From assembly GCA_018268595.1 (NCBI GenBank), contig JAFDWH010000009.1, forward strand, positions 248,001 through 312,000: DNA of 64,000 nucleotides, written 5' to 3'. The DNA is from Actinomycetota bacterium (GTDB taxonomy: Bacteria; Actinomycetota; Thermoleophilia; Solirubrobacterales; Solirubrobacteraceae). The position numbers and the translations under genes were made by a program. This document shows positions 9,520 through 18,519 of the stretch, piece by piece. The stretch's first letter is position 1; each line of letters opens with the position of its first letter. The notes beneath the pieces are model-generated. The model did no database searches. It was not told where the DNA came from and was given only the letters and a program-made list of their open reading frames with translations.

Positions 9520-11526
9520 CTAGTGGCGCCCGCCTCTCTTGTGTCTCTTCGGCGCCTTCACCGTGACCGTCCGGGTCACCGTGCGGGCGGTCCCGCCGGT
9601 CGGCGTGTAGGTGAACTTCACCTTGATCGTGAGCTTGTGGCTCTTGGCCTTGGCGAGCGCGCGCTTCGCCGCCGCCGACAGCGTCAGCTTCACTCTCACC
9701 TTGCCGCCGGCCGCCACGGTGGCGGAGACCGACGCGACGCGGATCGTCTTGTGACGGGACTTCGCGGTCGCCGTGACCTTCAGCGTGCCGGCGCCCGGGA
9801 GCTGGACCGTGAACAGCAGCTGCCTGGCGCTCGTGCTGCTGCTCGGCAGCGAGAACTGGTTGCTCGGCGGGGTTCCGCCGCCGCCACCGCCGCCGCCGGT
9901 GCCACCACCGCCGCCTCCGCCGGTGCCACCGCCACCGCCGCCCGTGCCGCCACCACCGCCGGCCGCCTTGTCCCAGCCGATCGCGTCGACCGCGCTCTGC
10001 GCGTAGCCGAGCAGGGTCGGGGGCAGCGCCGAGTAGTCGGCGCCGAACAGCGCGCCCTGGCCGACGCTGCTGACGAGGATCTTCTGCAGGTAGTCCTTGA
10101 CCGAGCGGGCCTTCGCCTCCTCGTCGGCGGTGTTGCCGTAGACGGGGGCGTCGTCGTCCCACGCGAGCGCGTAGGTGAGCACGCAAGCCGGGTAGCTCGC
10201 GCCGCCGGCCGCGTACGCTCTGCTCCAGTCGCCCTGCGTCGGGTCACCGTTCGGCGATCTCGCCGGGTCCGGCACGTTCGCGACGCTGACGTTCTGGCAG
10301 TTGGCGCCCTTCGTCGGGGTCGTCGTGGTGTGCGCGGCGGCGGCGAACGTCGGCTCGGCGTAGCCGGTGGCGACGCCGCCGGGGTTGTTCTGCAGCGGCG
10401 CCCAGAACGTGTAGTCCTGCACGCTCGCGCTCGGCGTCGTGTCGAAGCCACCGAGGCGCGCCGTCGCGAGGTCGCTGTAGCCGACCGAGCCGTCCGTCTG
10501 CGCGACGGCGGTCGTCAGCGGGCCGGCCCCGCTGCTCGTGTTCGAGCAGAGGTGGTCGGCGTTGTTGCAGGCGGCGCCGACCGCGGCCTGCGGCGTCTGC
10601 GTCCCGCTACCGCCGGCTCTCGGCCAGACCGTGTTCGGGGTCGGGTTGTAGGTGCCCAGCCAGTCGCGGCCGGGGTCGATCAGCGCCAGGTACGCCTTCC
10701 ACGAGTACGTCGTGCCCGAGTTGTCGAAGCGCACGATGCGGCGCACCGGGATGCTCCCGCAGGCGACGCCGTTGTTCGTCTGGTCGCCGCTCGCGATGCC
10801 GCTGCCGGTGCCGCTGATGCCGGGCGCGATCTCGCCCCACGTGTCGGCGTCGGAGTCGGCCGCAAAGATCTTCTCGACCATCGCGCTCGTGAAGCGCAGG
10901 CGTTGCGTGTGGTCGGACGCTCTGTCGCCCGTGTCGGCGCCGCCGACGGTCCCGCTCGTGCCGCTCGTGAGGTTCGACGCGGTGCTGAGGTCGCAGCCCT
11001 CGGGCGCGTGCACGATCAGCACGCTGGCGCCGGCGGCGACGGGGATCACGTGGATCTTGCCGTCGTCGGACGTCGAGGCGGTCCCGGCGGTGTCGATGTT
11101 GCTCTGCTGCGTCGGGTTCGGCGGCTCGTCCGTGCCCGCGAGGCGCGTCGTCATGTCGCGCTGGCCGGCCGGCGCCGGGTTGTTCGTGCAGCCGGGCGCG
11201 CAGTTGAGCGACGCGTTGCCGCCGCCGGCGCCCATCGAGGCGTTGCCGTTGCCCGAGCCGTTCGCGGCGTAGGTCGGGCCGGCGGGCGAGCCGTTGCAGC
11301 CGAAGGACGCCTCGAACAGCGTCTTCATGCTCGCCTGCATCGATCTCTGGAACGAGGAGCCCTGCGCGGCGAAGGTCGTGCCCTCGCAGGCGCCCAGCGT
11401 GAACGCCGCGTGGGCGCTCGGCGCGGTCATGGCGCCGGTGCCGAGCGCCGCCGCGGCAGCGGCTGCGCCGGCGAGCAGCGCGTGCCGCCGCACGCGGGGT
11501 GCGGCGAAGTTGCCGATCACTTGCAT
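9520..11526 (-). CDS. PstS-like phosphate-binding exported protein with glycine hinge and C-terminal beta module
   Basis: 668 residues from ATG 11526, preceded by AGAAAGGAC. The signal sequence carries a twin arginine (RVRRHALLAGAAAA), so Tat or Sec export is possible. Residues about 40-510 resemble PstS-family solute-binding proteins: AAQGSSFQRSMQ in place of the phosphate loop, RLAGTDEPP, and DGSVGYSDLATA. A glycine/threonine run (about 522-550) links this to a ~95-residue basic beta-rich module (GTLKVTATAK...KVKFTYTP) also found in neighbouring exported proteins. It is much longer than ordinary PstS (about 350). A surface phosphate- or ligand-capture protein is plausible; phosphate specificity is not shown. 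A normal PstS lies 4 kb away on the other strand. Confidence 0.75.
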   Translation of the reverse strand: MQVIGNFAAPRVRRHALLAGAAAAAAALGTGAMTAPSAHAAFTLGACEGTTFAAQGSSFQRSMQASMKTLFEASFGCNGSPAGPTYAANGSGNGNASMGAGGGNASLNCAPGCTNNPAPAGQRDMTTRLAGTDEPPNPTQQSNIDTAGTASTSDDGKIHVIPVAAGASVLIVHAPEGCDLSTASNLTSGTSGTVGGADTGDRASDHTQRLRFTSAMVEKIFAADSDADTWGEIAPGISGTGSGIASGDQTNNGVACGSIPVRRIVRFDNSGTTYSWKAYLALIDPGRDWLGTYNPTPNTVWPRAGGSGTQTPQAAVGAACNNADHLCSNTSSGAGPLTTAVAQTDGSVGYSDLATARLGGFDTTPSASVQDYTFWAPLQNNPGGVATGYAEPTFAAAAHTTTTPTKGANCQNVSVANVPDPARSPNGDPTQGDWSRAYAAGGASYPACVLTYALAWDDDAPVYGNTADEEAKARSVKDYLQKILVSSVGQGALFGADYSALPPTLLGYAQSAVDAIGWDKAAGGGGGTGGGGGGTGGGGGGGTGGGGGGGGTPPSNQFSLPSSSTSARQLLFTVQLPGAGTLKVTATAKSRHKTIRVASVSATVAAGGKVRVKLTLSAAAKRALAKAKSHKLTIKVKFTYTPTGGTARTVTRTVTVKAPKRHKRGGRH

Positions 11527-11643
11527 GTCCTTTCTGAGGGAGTCCACATCGAGGCGGCTGGCACGCTCGCCGCTGGACCCCGCTCCGGACAAGAGGCGTT
11601 CACAGACACTCCTCCACTTCGTCACGAGTCCTTCTCAACTCGT

Positions 11644-13671
11644 TCACCGCGCCTTCACCTTCACGACGCGGAACGTGCCCGTGGCGCGCGCCGAGCGCTT
11701 CGCGCCGCCGCCGCGCGGGACGAGCGTCACCGCCACGCGCACGCGCAACGGCACGCCCCGCAGGACGGTGCGACGGTCACGGCCGCCGAGCTTCAGCACG
11801 ACGCGCACGGTGCCGCGGGCGCGCGCGCTCGCGCGCGCGGCGGCGACCCGGCGGGCGCGCTGGCGTGCGCCGCCGCGATGCGCGCGCGCCTTGCCGGCGG
11901 TGTCGGTCGCCGTCGCGACCGCGTCGAGCCGGCCCGGCTGCGGGACGCCGACGCGCAGCAGCAGCGAGCCGTCGCGGCGCGAGCTGACGCGCAGGCGCAC
12001 GCGCCCGCCGCCGCCGTCGCCGCTGCCGTTCGAGAGGTCGATGTCGATCGGGCCGTGGCCGGCGTCGGGCGGCGGCCGGTCGGCGGGGTCGTCGGTCTGC
12101 GCGAGCGCGAACGCGTCGGAGACGCCGTTCGCATCGCCGACGATCAGGTTCGTGCTGCTGGCGACGAACGCGACGACGCGGCCGTCGGCCGACAGCACGG
12201 CTCCCGGCGCGACGGTGCCGTCGACGTCCCCGCCGTCGAGCGCGTGCAGCACGCGCCGCAGCTCCTGCGCTCTCAGGTCGACGAGGTACAGCTCGTTGCC
12301 GCCGGGCGAGCTGCGCGGGTCGCCGATCAGCGGCGGCGTCGGCGCGAGGAACTGGCTGCGGCTCGTCACGAGCAGCAGGCGCGTCCCGTCGGCCGACAGC
12401 GCGACCGACTGCACGTCGCCGTTGGCGCGCGCGTTGAAGGCGGTCGTGCCCTTCGTGATCGCGCGCGTGCCGGCCTTGCGGCTGACGCCCGGCCGCATCG
12501 AGGTGAGGTAGACGTCGAGCGCCGGGTCGGACGCCGCCGCCGGCCGCGGCGCCGCGCCGGCGACGAACGCGACCGTCCAGCCGTCGCGGCTGAGCGCCGG
12601 GGCGAACGAGCCGATGTCGGAGAGGCCCTGCTCGACGTCGGCGAGCGGGCCGTAGCAGGGACCGGTCGCGGTCGGGTCGTTGACGACCGTGCCGTCAGGC
12701 GGGCAGGCGGGGTCGTCCGGATCGGCCGGGCCGGTGATGCGCCGTGTGACCGCGCCGGCGTCGTCCCAGCGCTTCCACAGGTAGCGCGGCAAGGTCGGGT
12801 CGGTCGCCTCGCCGGTCAGCAGCCGCGTCTGCGCGGCGGCGTTCTGACCGGTCCACGCGACGGTGCTGCCGTCACCGGAGATCGCGACCGGCCGCAGCGC
12901 GCCGCCGGCCGGCGTCGTGCCGTCGAGCGCTCTGCTGACGAGCACCGTGCGGTGCTGGCGCAGGTCGCGCACGAGGACGGCGCCGGGCGGCGTGTCGAGG
13001 CTCGCGTGGTCGGGCAGGTCGGACGCCTGCTCGGTCGTGCGGAAGGCGACGTAGCGGCCGTCACCGCTGATCCCCTGTCCGGGGAAGACGGCGGCGCCGG
13101 GCTCGCCGCTCGGCAGCGGCGGGTCGCGCGGCGCGTAGCTCGCCGGCTGCTCGCCGCCGTCCTTCGCGGAGACGAGCGCGTAGGCGCCGCTCGCTGCGCG
13201 GTCGGCGGTCAGCGGCACCGCCATGTCGCGCACGTAGACGTCGACGTTGTCGTTCGTGTCCTGCGGGACGAGCCGCTGCGCGGTGTCGAACACGACGTAG
13301 CGGCCGTCGTCGCTGACGGACGGGTCGGCGGCGCCGCGCAGCAGCAGCGTGGACGGATCGTCCTCGGCGACCTGGTCGCCGTCTGCGACGAGCGCGAGCG
13401 CTCTCGTCGCGCGGTCGTAGCGAAAGATCCCGCCGCGCCGCAGGCGGCCGGCGGGGTCGGGGTCGTCGTCGGCGAAGAAGTTCGTCGCTCTCGTCTGGAA
13501 GACGACGTAGCGGCCGTCGGCGGAGGCGTCGACGGCGCTGCTGGCGCTGTCGGCCTGCTCGAGCCGCGGCCAGTCGACCGAGATCAGCTCGGCGCCGGGG
13601 CCCCACGAGGCGGCGGCCGGCGCGGCGGCGAGCGCGACGAGCGCGGCGGCGAGCGGCAGCGCGCGCCTCAC
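11644..13671 (-). CDS. Exported WD40/TolB-like beta-propeller protein, 675 aa
   Basis: GTG 13671 overlaps the preceding TGA (GTGA), followed by a signal peptide (RRALPLAAALVALAAAPAAA). Repeated units of the form 'DGRYVVFxT', 'SDDGRYVVFDT', 'SGDGRYVAFRT' and 'SADGRVVAFVASSTN' are the PD40/TolB-type propeller repeat, about seven copies over residues 35-540. A glycine-rich spacer leads to a basic beta-rich C-terminal module (GGGGRVRLRVSSRRDG) like that of the PstS-like protein. Function is unknown; such proteins usually bind protein or polysaccharide outside the membrane. It is the second gene of a two-gene operon. Confidence 0.8.
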   Translation of the reverse strand: MRRALPLAAALVALAAAPAAASWGPGAELISVDWPRLEQADSASSAVDASADGRYVVFQTRATNFFADDDPDPAGRLRRGGIFRYDRATRALALVADGDQVAEDDPSTLLLRGAADPSVSDDGRYVVFDTAQRLVPQDTNDNVDVYVRDMAVPLTADRAASGAYALVSAKDGGEQPASYAPRDPPLPSGEPGAAVFPGQGISGDGRYVAFRTTEQASDLPDHASLDTPPGAVLVRDLRQHRTVLVSRALDGTTPAGGALRPVAISGDGSTVAWTGQNAAAQTRLLTGEATDPTLPRYLWKRWDDAGAVTRRITGPADPDDPACPPDGTVVNDPTATGPCYGPLADVEQGLSDIGSFAPALSRDGWTVAFVAGAAPRPAAASDPALDVYLTSMRPGVSRKAGTRAITKGTTAFNARANGDVQSVALSADGTRLLLVTSRSQFLAPTPPLIGDPRSSPGGNELYLVDLRAQELRRVLHALDGGDVDGTVAPGAVLSADGRVVAFVASSTNLIVGDANGVSDAFALAQTDDPADRPPPDAGHGPIDIDLSNGSGDGGGGRVRLRVSSRRDGSLLLRVGVPQPGRLDAVATATDTAGKARAHRGGARQRARRVAAARASARARGTVRVVLKLGGRDRRTVLRGVPLRVRVAVTLVPRGGGAKRSARATGTFRVVKVKAR

Positions 13672-15599
13672 GCGACCACCGCCCGCCGCAGCCGCCGCAC
13701 GTTCCCTGCCCGGTCGCGCGCAATCACGTTCACGACATGGCGCCCCGCGTGCGCGTACGCGTGCGTCGCGCGCCGTCCGCGGCCGCGCCGGCCGTCGCCC
13801 CACGCGATGCGGACGCCGGCGACGCCGGAGACGCCGTCGCGCACGGTCACGCGCACGCGCCCGCCGCCGAGCGCGGTCACGCGCACGCGCGGGGGCGTGC
13901 GGTCGACGAGCAGCGCCGAGCCGACGCTCGTGCGCGTCTGCCCGTCGGCGTCGGTCGCGACGACCGTCACGCGGTGACGGCCGTCGTCGAGCTGGCCACG
14001 CCCGAGCGTGCGCGCGAGCCCGCGCACGCCGTCGACGACGTCCGCGCCGTCGACCTGCACCGCGTACGTGAGCGGGCCGTTCGTGCTCGGCGCGGCGTCC
14101 CACGTCAGCCGCAGCCGGCGACGCCGCGTCCAGCCGGGCGGCGTCAGCACCGTGAAGCGGCCGGGCGGCACCTCGATCGCGGCGGCCGCGATCTGCTTGC
14201 CGGCGTCGCGGCCTTGCAGGAAGCCCACCAGCGCGCTGCCGAGCGAGGAGCCGCCGAGGCGCAGCGTCTGCAGCGCGCCGCCCGCGTCCGCGCTGACGGT
14301 GCGGTCGAACGGCGTGCCGTCGGCGTCGCGCTCGAACAGGCCGACGCCGTCGCCGACGCTCCAGGCGGCCGCAAGCGTCCCCTCCTGCCCGCGTGCCACG
14401 AGCGGGTCGGAGGCGGTCGTGCCGCCGCCGGCGTCGAGCCGCACCGGGTCGGCGACCGAGACCTCGTCGCCGCCGACGTCGAGCACGCGCGCGCCGAGCC
14501 CGACGCCCGCGTCGAAGCCGCCGTCGTCGTCGGTCGAGACGCTGACCGTCCCGAGCGCGCCGCCGGCCGGGTCGGGCCCGTTCGCGCCGCCGCCGTCGAC
14601 CGGCCGCGCGCCGACGAACGTGCCGGCGCCGTCGGCGAAGCTCGACGGCAGCATGTTCACGAGCGCGCGCGGCCGCGTCCAGGCGGTCTTCGCGTCGCCC
14701 TGCTGGCGCAGCCCGACGATCGCCTCGCCGAACGGCGAGACGGCGAGCGAGAGCTGGTCGGCGGGGGCGTCGAGCGGCGTCCCGCCGACGTCGGACGGGC
14801 TCGCCTGCAAGACGTTCCCGAGCACCTTCCCGAACACGCGCCGCGCGTAGACGCGCGGGATCAACTGGTCGTCGGGCTCCTGCCAGGCGACGACCGCGTC
14901 GCCGGCCTGGTCGGTCGCGACGCGCGGCCCGTTGAGCGGCGTCGGCGTCGCCTGCGGCTGCGAGACGATGCGATCGACCGGCTGGCCGAGCAGGCTCCAG
15001 AACGAGCCGGAGTAGCGCTGGATGCGGATGTCGGCGTCGACCGTCCCGGGCGGCAGCGACGGGCTCTGGCGCGCGTAGACGACGCGGTAGACGAGGTAGG
15101 CGGCGCCGCCCGGGCTCATCGACAGCGACGGGGCGGCGTCGAGCCCTTCGCGCACGTCGAGGTCGATCGCGACCGGCGCCTGGAAGCGCGTCGCCCCCGG
15201 GTCGAGCGAGGCGGAGTACATGCGGTTCTGCACGCCGGCGCCGAACTGGTGGATCCACGTGACGACGAGCCGCCCGCCGTCGCCGGCGCCGATCGCCGGC
15301 CACGACGAGTCGTACGGCTGGCCGACGTCGACGCGCTGCGGCGGCTGCCACGCGCGCTCGGCGAAGCGGCTGACGAACACGTGCACGTGGCCGCCGACGC
15401 GCTTGGAGTAGACGAGGCCGCCGCTGCCGTCCTCCGCCATCGCGACGCCGTCGAGCGAGACGATGTCCGCCCCGGACCCGGGGCCGCCGTCGAGCGTCAC
15501 GGCCGCGCCGACGACGGCGCCCGCACGGGCGGCTGCGGCGGCGAGCAGGACTGCGACCGCCGCCGCGACGAGCAACGGCGATGGCATGCGGGTGGGCAC
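13668..15599 (-). CDS. Exported protein with propeller repeats and C-terminal Ig/PKD-like domains, 643 aa
   Basis: First gene of a minus-strand pair divergent from pstS. Starts are GTG 15599 or ATG 15587; both leave a signal peptide (MPSPLLVAAAVAVLLAAAAARAG), and neither has a clear ribosome site. The middle has loose propeller-like repeats (SWPAIGAGDGGRLVVTW, PRVATDQAGDAVVAWQEP). The last ~160 residues contain Ig-like and PKD-like pieces (TYAVQVDGADVVDG, RVRIAWGDGRRGRG, THAYAHAGRHVVNVIA). No catalytic motif is visible. Its promoter must lie in the 139-bp region that also carries the PHO box, so phosphate control is possible but unproven. Confidence 0.7.
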   Translation of the reverse strand: MPTRMPSPLLVAAAVAVLLAAAAARAGAVVGAAVTLDGGPGSGADIVSLDGVAMAEDGSGGLVYSKRVGGHVHVFVSRFAERAWQPPQRVDVGQPYDSSWPAIGAGDGGRLVVTWIHQFGAGVQNRMYSASLDPGATRFQAPVAIDLDVREGLDAAPSLSMSPGGAAYLVYRVVYARQSPSLPPGTVDADIRIQRYSGSFWSLLGQPVDRIVSQPQATPTPLNGPRVATDQAGDAVVAWQEPDDQLIPRVYARRVFGKVLGNVLQASPSDVGGTPLDAPADQLSLAVSPFGEAIVGLRQQGDAKTAWTRPRALVNMLPSSFADGAGTFVGARPVDGGGANGPDPAGGALGTVSVSTDDDGGFDAGVGLGARVLDVGGDEVSVADPVRLDAGGGTTASDPLVARGQEGTLAAAWSVGDGVGLFERDADGTPFDRTVSADAGGALQTLRLGGSSLGSALVGFLQGRDAGKQIAAAAIEVPPGRFTVLTPPGWTRRRRLRLTWDAAPSTNGPLTYAVQVDGADVVDGVRGLARTLGRGQLDDGRHRVTVVATDADGQTRTSVGSALLVDRTPPRVRVTALGGGRVRVTVRDGVSGVAGVRIAWGDGRRGRGRRATHAYAHAGRHVVNVIARDRAGNVRRLRRAVVA

Positions 15600-15661
15600 G
15601 GTCGCGCACCGTACGAGCCGCGCGCAGCGATCCCGTTAACAAGTTGAGAAAGCGACACGTC

Positions 15662-15690
15662 GTTCACGATTTGTTGACGACCTGTGAGGG
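15662..15690 (+). promoter_or_regulatory. PHO box: three 11-bp direct repeats upstream of pstS
   Basis: GTTCACG (15662), GTTGACG (15673) and GTGAGGG (15684) begin exactly 11 bp apart. Eleven-bp direct repeats with a GTTCAC core are the PhoP-binding pattern of actinobacteria. They lie 49-77 bp before the pstS start, in the region shared with the divergent exported-protein operon. PhoP control is inferred; no phoP/phoR gene is in the window. Confidence 0.7.
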
Positions 15691-15738
15691 TGACTCCCCT
15701 TCACTTGAGGCGCTCCGTACGCCATCCCTGGAGGCCTC

Positions 15739-16542
15739 GTGCTGAGACGTGCCTGTCTGACTTCCCTCGCCCTCGGCCTGCTGGCCGTGCCCACCGCCGC
15801 GCAGGCGAAGACCACGATCACGATGAGCGGCTCGACGTCGGTCGCCCCGCTCGTGCGGGCGCTCGCGACGAAGTACGTCAAGCTCAACCCGGGCAAGGTG
15901 TCGTTCAAGCTTCAGCAGGGCGGCTCCGACATCGGCATCAACGACGTCGCGCACGGCCGCGTGACGATCGGCAACGCCTCGCGCAAGCCGCAGCCGAGCG
16001 ATCCGGGCGGCCTCGTCTTCAACCGCATCGCCTACGACGCCGTCTGTCTGATCACGAACTCGGCGAACCAGCTGCCCGGCCTCTCGCAGGCGCAGGTGCA
16101 GTCGATCTTCACCGGTCGCACGCGCTCGTGGAGCCAGGTGCCCGGCGCCAGGGCGCACGGCGCGATCGACATCTTCACGCGCACCGCCACGTCCGGCACG
16201 GCCGACGCGTTCAGAGAGATCTTCCTGCAGAACCAGTTCAGCGTCGCGGCGAGCGCGCCGGCGAAGCCGTCGAACGGCCTCGTCAACCAGGCGGTGCGGA
16301 CCGACCGCAACGCGATCGGGTTCGTCTCGCTCGACTTCCTCACCGGCGTCCGCGCGGTCCCCTACCAGGGCGTCGCGTGCACGCTGCGCAACGCGAAGTC
16401 CGGCCAGTACCAGGGCGTGCGTCCGTTCTCGCTCGTGACGCGCGGCGCGGCGACCGGCGCCGCCAAGTCGTTCATCAAGTGGGTGCAGCACTCGCGGGCG
16501 GCGCGGGCGATCATCAACACCCACTGGATCCCGCTGCGCTAG
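15739..16542 (+). CDS. pstS: Phosphate ABC transporter substrate-binding protein PstS
   Basis: Extracytoplasmic phosphate-binding subunit that delivers phosphate to PstCA. 267 residues from GTG 15739 with GGAGG at about -8. It has a signal peptide (1-23, ending AAQA) without a lipobox cysteine, then the family motifs ITMSGSTSVAPLV, KLQQGGSDIGIND, and TRTATSGTADAFREIF. It is shorter than E. coli PstS but typical of the short actinobacterial and archaeal type. First gene of a long operon; pstC starts 7 nt after its stop. The PHO box upstream predicts induction by phosphate limitation. Confidence 0.93.
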   Translation: MLRRACLTSLALGLLAVPTAAQAKTTITMSGSTSVAPLVRALATKYVKLNPGKVSFKLQQGGSDIGINDVAHGRVTIGNASRKPQPSDPGGLVFNRIAYDAVCLITNSANQLPGLSQAQVQSIFTGRTRSWSQVPGARAHGAIDIFTRTATSGTADAFREIFLQNQFSVAASAPAKPSNGLVNQAVRTDRNAIGFVSLDFLTGVRAVPYQGVACTLRNAKSGQYQGVRPFSLVTRGAATGAAKSFIKWVQHSRAARAIINTHWIPLR

Positions 16543-16549
16543 GTGACCT

Positions 16550-17563
16550 ATGCGGAACGCCGCACTCGCCGCCAAGTTGCGTCCCCGCGCGGCGGGCCGG
16601 CGCCTGACCCGCCCAGAGCGCGCCGAGCTGTGGCTCGGCGCGCTCGCCGTCGGGCTGCTCGCGCTGATCGCGGGCATGCTCGTGTTCGTCTTCCGCCAGG
16701 CGTGGCCGTCGTTCGCGCACAACGGCCTGTCGTGGTTCCTGCCCGGCGGCAACGCGAACACGCAGCTCGCGGACGTCTACCACTCGCCCGCGGACCCGGC
16801 GCACTACGTCTACACGCTGCGCGCGTGGCCGATCCTCTACGGGACGCTGCTCAGCACGGGCCTCGCGGTGCTGTTCGCGCTGCCGTTCTCGCTGCTGTGC
16901 GCGCTCTTCATGGTCGAGTTCGCGCCGCCCGGGATCGCGCGCCTGATGACGCCGACGGTGCGCTTCCTCGCAGCCGTGCCGTCGGTCGTCTACGGGCTGA
17001 TCGGGATTCTCGTGCTGGCGCCGTGGATCAACGACCACCTCGTGAGCGCGTCGTTCAAGCTCGACGTCAAGCCGATCGTGCCGATCGGCGGCGGCGGGCT
17101 GTTGCTGGCGACGCTGATCCTGACGGTGATGATCGTGCCGATCATGATCGCGATCAACGCCGACGCGCTGCGCAGCGTGCCGCGCTCGTGGCTGGAGGGC
17201 TCGGCGGCGCTGGGCGTGAACCGCTGGCGCACGTGGTGGAAGATCGGCGTGCGCACGGCGCGCCCGGCGATCGCGGCCGGCGTCGTGCTGGCAACGGCAC
17301 GCGCGCTCGGCGAGGCGATCATGCTCGCGATGGTCTCGGGCTCGTTCATCTTCGCGCCCAACCCGCTCGACGGCCTCAACATGCTGCTGGAGCCGATCCA
17401 GCCGCTCGCCGCGACGATCGTGGTCGGCGCCGAGGGCCTGTCGGTCAAGCCGTACGGCCAGACGCTCTACGCGTTCGCGGCGGTGCTGCTCGTGTCCTCG
17501 ATGTTCCTGTCCATCGCCGGCTGGGCGGCGCGCCAGCCGATGCGCAGACACGGGGTCCGATGA
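16550..17563 (+). CDS. pstC: Phosphate ABC transporter permease PstC
   Basis: Membrane subunit that forms the phosphate channel with PstA. 337 residues; ATG 16550, with AGGTGA overlapping the pstS stop region as ribosome site. About six membrane segments and the permease EAA-like loop (WLEGSAALGVNRWRTWWKI). The large periplasmic loop after TM1 (HNGLSWFLPGGNANTQ) is normal for PstC. Its stop overlaps the pstA start (ATGA). Confidence 0.93.
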   Translation: MRNAALAAKLRPRAAGRRLTRPERAELWLGALAVGLLALIAGMLVFVFRQAWPSFAHNGLSWFLPGGNANTQLADVYHSPADPAHYVYTLRAWPILYGTLLSTGLAVLFALPFSLLCALFMVEFAPPGIARLMTPTVRFLAAVPSVVYGLIGILVLAPWINDHLVSASFKLDVKPIVPIGGGGLLLATLILTVMIVPIMIAINADALRSVPRSWLEGSAALGVNRWRTWWKIGVRTARPAIAAGVVLATARALGEAIMLAMVSGSFIFAPNPLDGLNMLLEPIQPLAATIVVGAEGLSVKPYGQTLYAFAAVLLVSSMFLSIAGWAARQPMRRHGVR

Positions 17564-18519
17564 GCGCGACCGCCGTCCGCACGCGTGCGCGCGACAGCGC
17601 GTCGTCGTGGCCGCTGCTCGACCGCGTCGGGCTCGCCTGCTGCTGGGCGGCCGGGCTCGCGCTCGCCGCCGTCGCCGCCGCGATCGTGCTGTACATGGGC
17701 TGGAAGGGGATCTCCCAGCTCAAGCCGAGCCTGCTCGTCACGCACCCGACCGGCGACGTCGACCAGTCGAAGGCCGGCGGCTTCCTCGACCCGCTCGAGG
17801 GCACGCTGCTGCTGACCGGGCTCGGGATCCTGCTCGCCGTGCCGATCGGCGTCGCGACGGCGCTGTGGCTCGTCGAGTACGGCCGTCCGGCGCCGCTCGC
17901 GCGCGCGGTCGAGTCGGGCGTCGAGATCATCGCCGGCGCGCCGAGCGTCGTGCTCGCGCTGTTCGGGCTGACCGTCTTCTCCAGCTCCGGGCTGTCGTTC
18001 ATGTCGTTCCGGGCGTCCGGCGCCGACGAGGCGTTCGGGCGCTCGTTCGCGATCGCGGGGATCGTGATGTCGCTGATCGCGCTGCCGTCGGTCGTCGCCG
18101 CCGCGCGCGAGGCGCTGATGCAGATCCCCAACCACGTGCGCGAGGCCTCGCTGGCGCTCGGCAAGACGAAGGCGGCGACGATCCGCCGCGTGCTGCTGCC
18201 GTCGATCCGGCCGGGGATCGCCACCGGCACGACGCTGGGCATGGGCCGCATCGTCGGCGACACGGCGATCGTCGTGCTGCTGCTCGGCAACACGCTGCTG
18301 ACGGAGCCGCAGACCGACGTGCCGGTGCTCGGCCTGCTGCGCGGCACCGGCTCGACGCTGACGAGCTACGTCTACAACAACTCGCCGGCCGGCGAGGGCA
18401 ACGCGCCGGACAAGGCCTACGCGGCCGCGTTCGTGCTGATGGTGCTCGTGATCGGCCTCAACGCGCTCGCCGCGCGCATCGCCCGCGGCCGCGACGGAGG
18501 TCCCGCATGGATCCGCTGA
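17560..18519 (+). CDS. pstA: Phosphate ABC transporter permease PstA
   Basis: Second permease subunit, 319 residues from ATG 17560, coupled to pstC by ATGA. Six predicted membrane segments and the EAA loop (REASLALGKTKAATIRRVLLP) that contacts PstB. Motifs GGFLDPLEGTLLLTG and GIATGTTLGMGRIVGDTA are typical of PstA. The end overlaps pstB by 13 nt. Confidence 0.93.
   Translation: MSATAVRTRARDSASSWPLLDRVGLACCWAAGLALAAVAAAIVLYMGWKGISQLKPSLLVTHPTGDVDQSKAGGFLDPLEGTLLLTGLGILLAVPIGVATALWLVEYGRPAPLARAVESGVEIIAGAPSVVLALFGLTVFSSSGLSFMSFRASGADEAFGRSFAIAGIVMSLIALPSVVAAAREALMQIPNHVREASLALGKTKAATIRRVLLPSIRPGIATGTTLGMGRIVGDTAIVVLLLGNTLLTEPQTDVPVLGLLRGTGSTLTSYVYNNSPAGEGNAPDKAYAAAFVLMVLVIGLNALAARIARGRDGGPAWIR

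Noticed and set aside
11642-11665. GTTCACC and CTTCACC 11 bp apart, PHO-box-like
   Set aside because: They lie in the coding end of the propeller gene, where a Val-Lys-Val-Lys stretch produces the pattern.
9427-13977. A 1,516-codon plus-strand frame over the PstS-like and propeller genes
   Set aside because: Shadow frame; the minus-strand genes have signal peptides, coupling and recognisable repeats.
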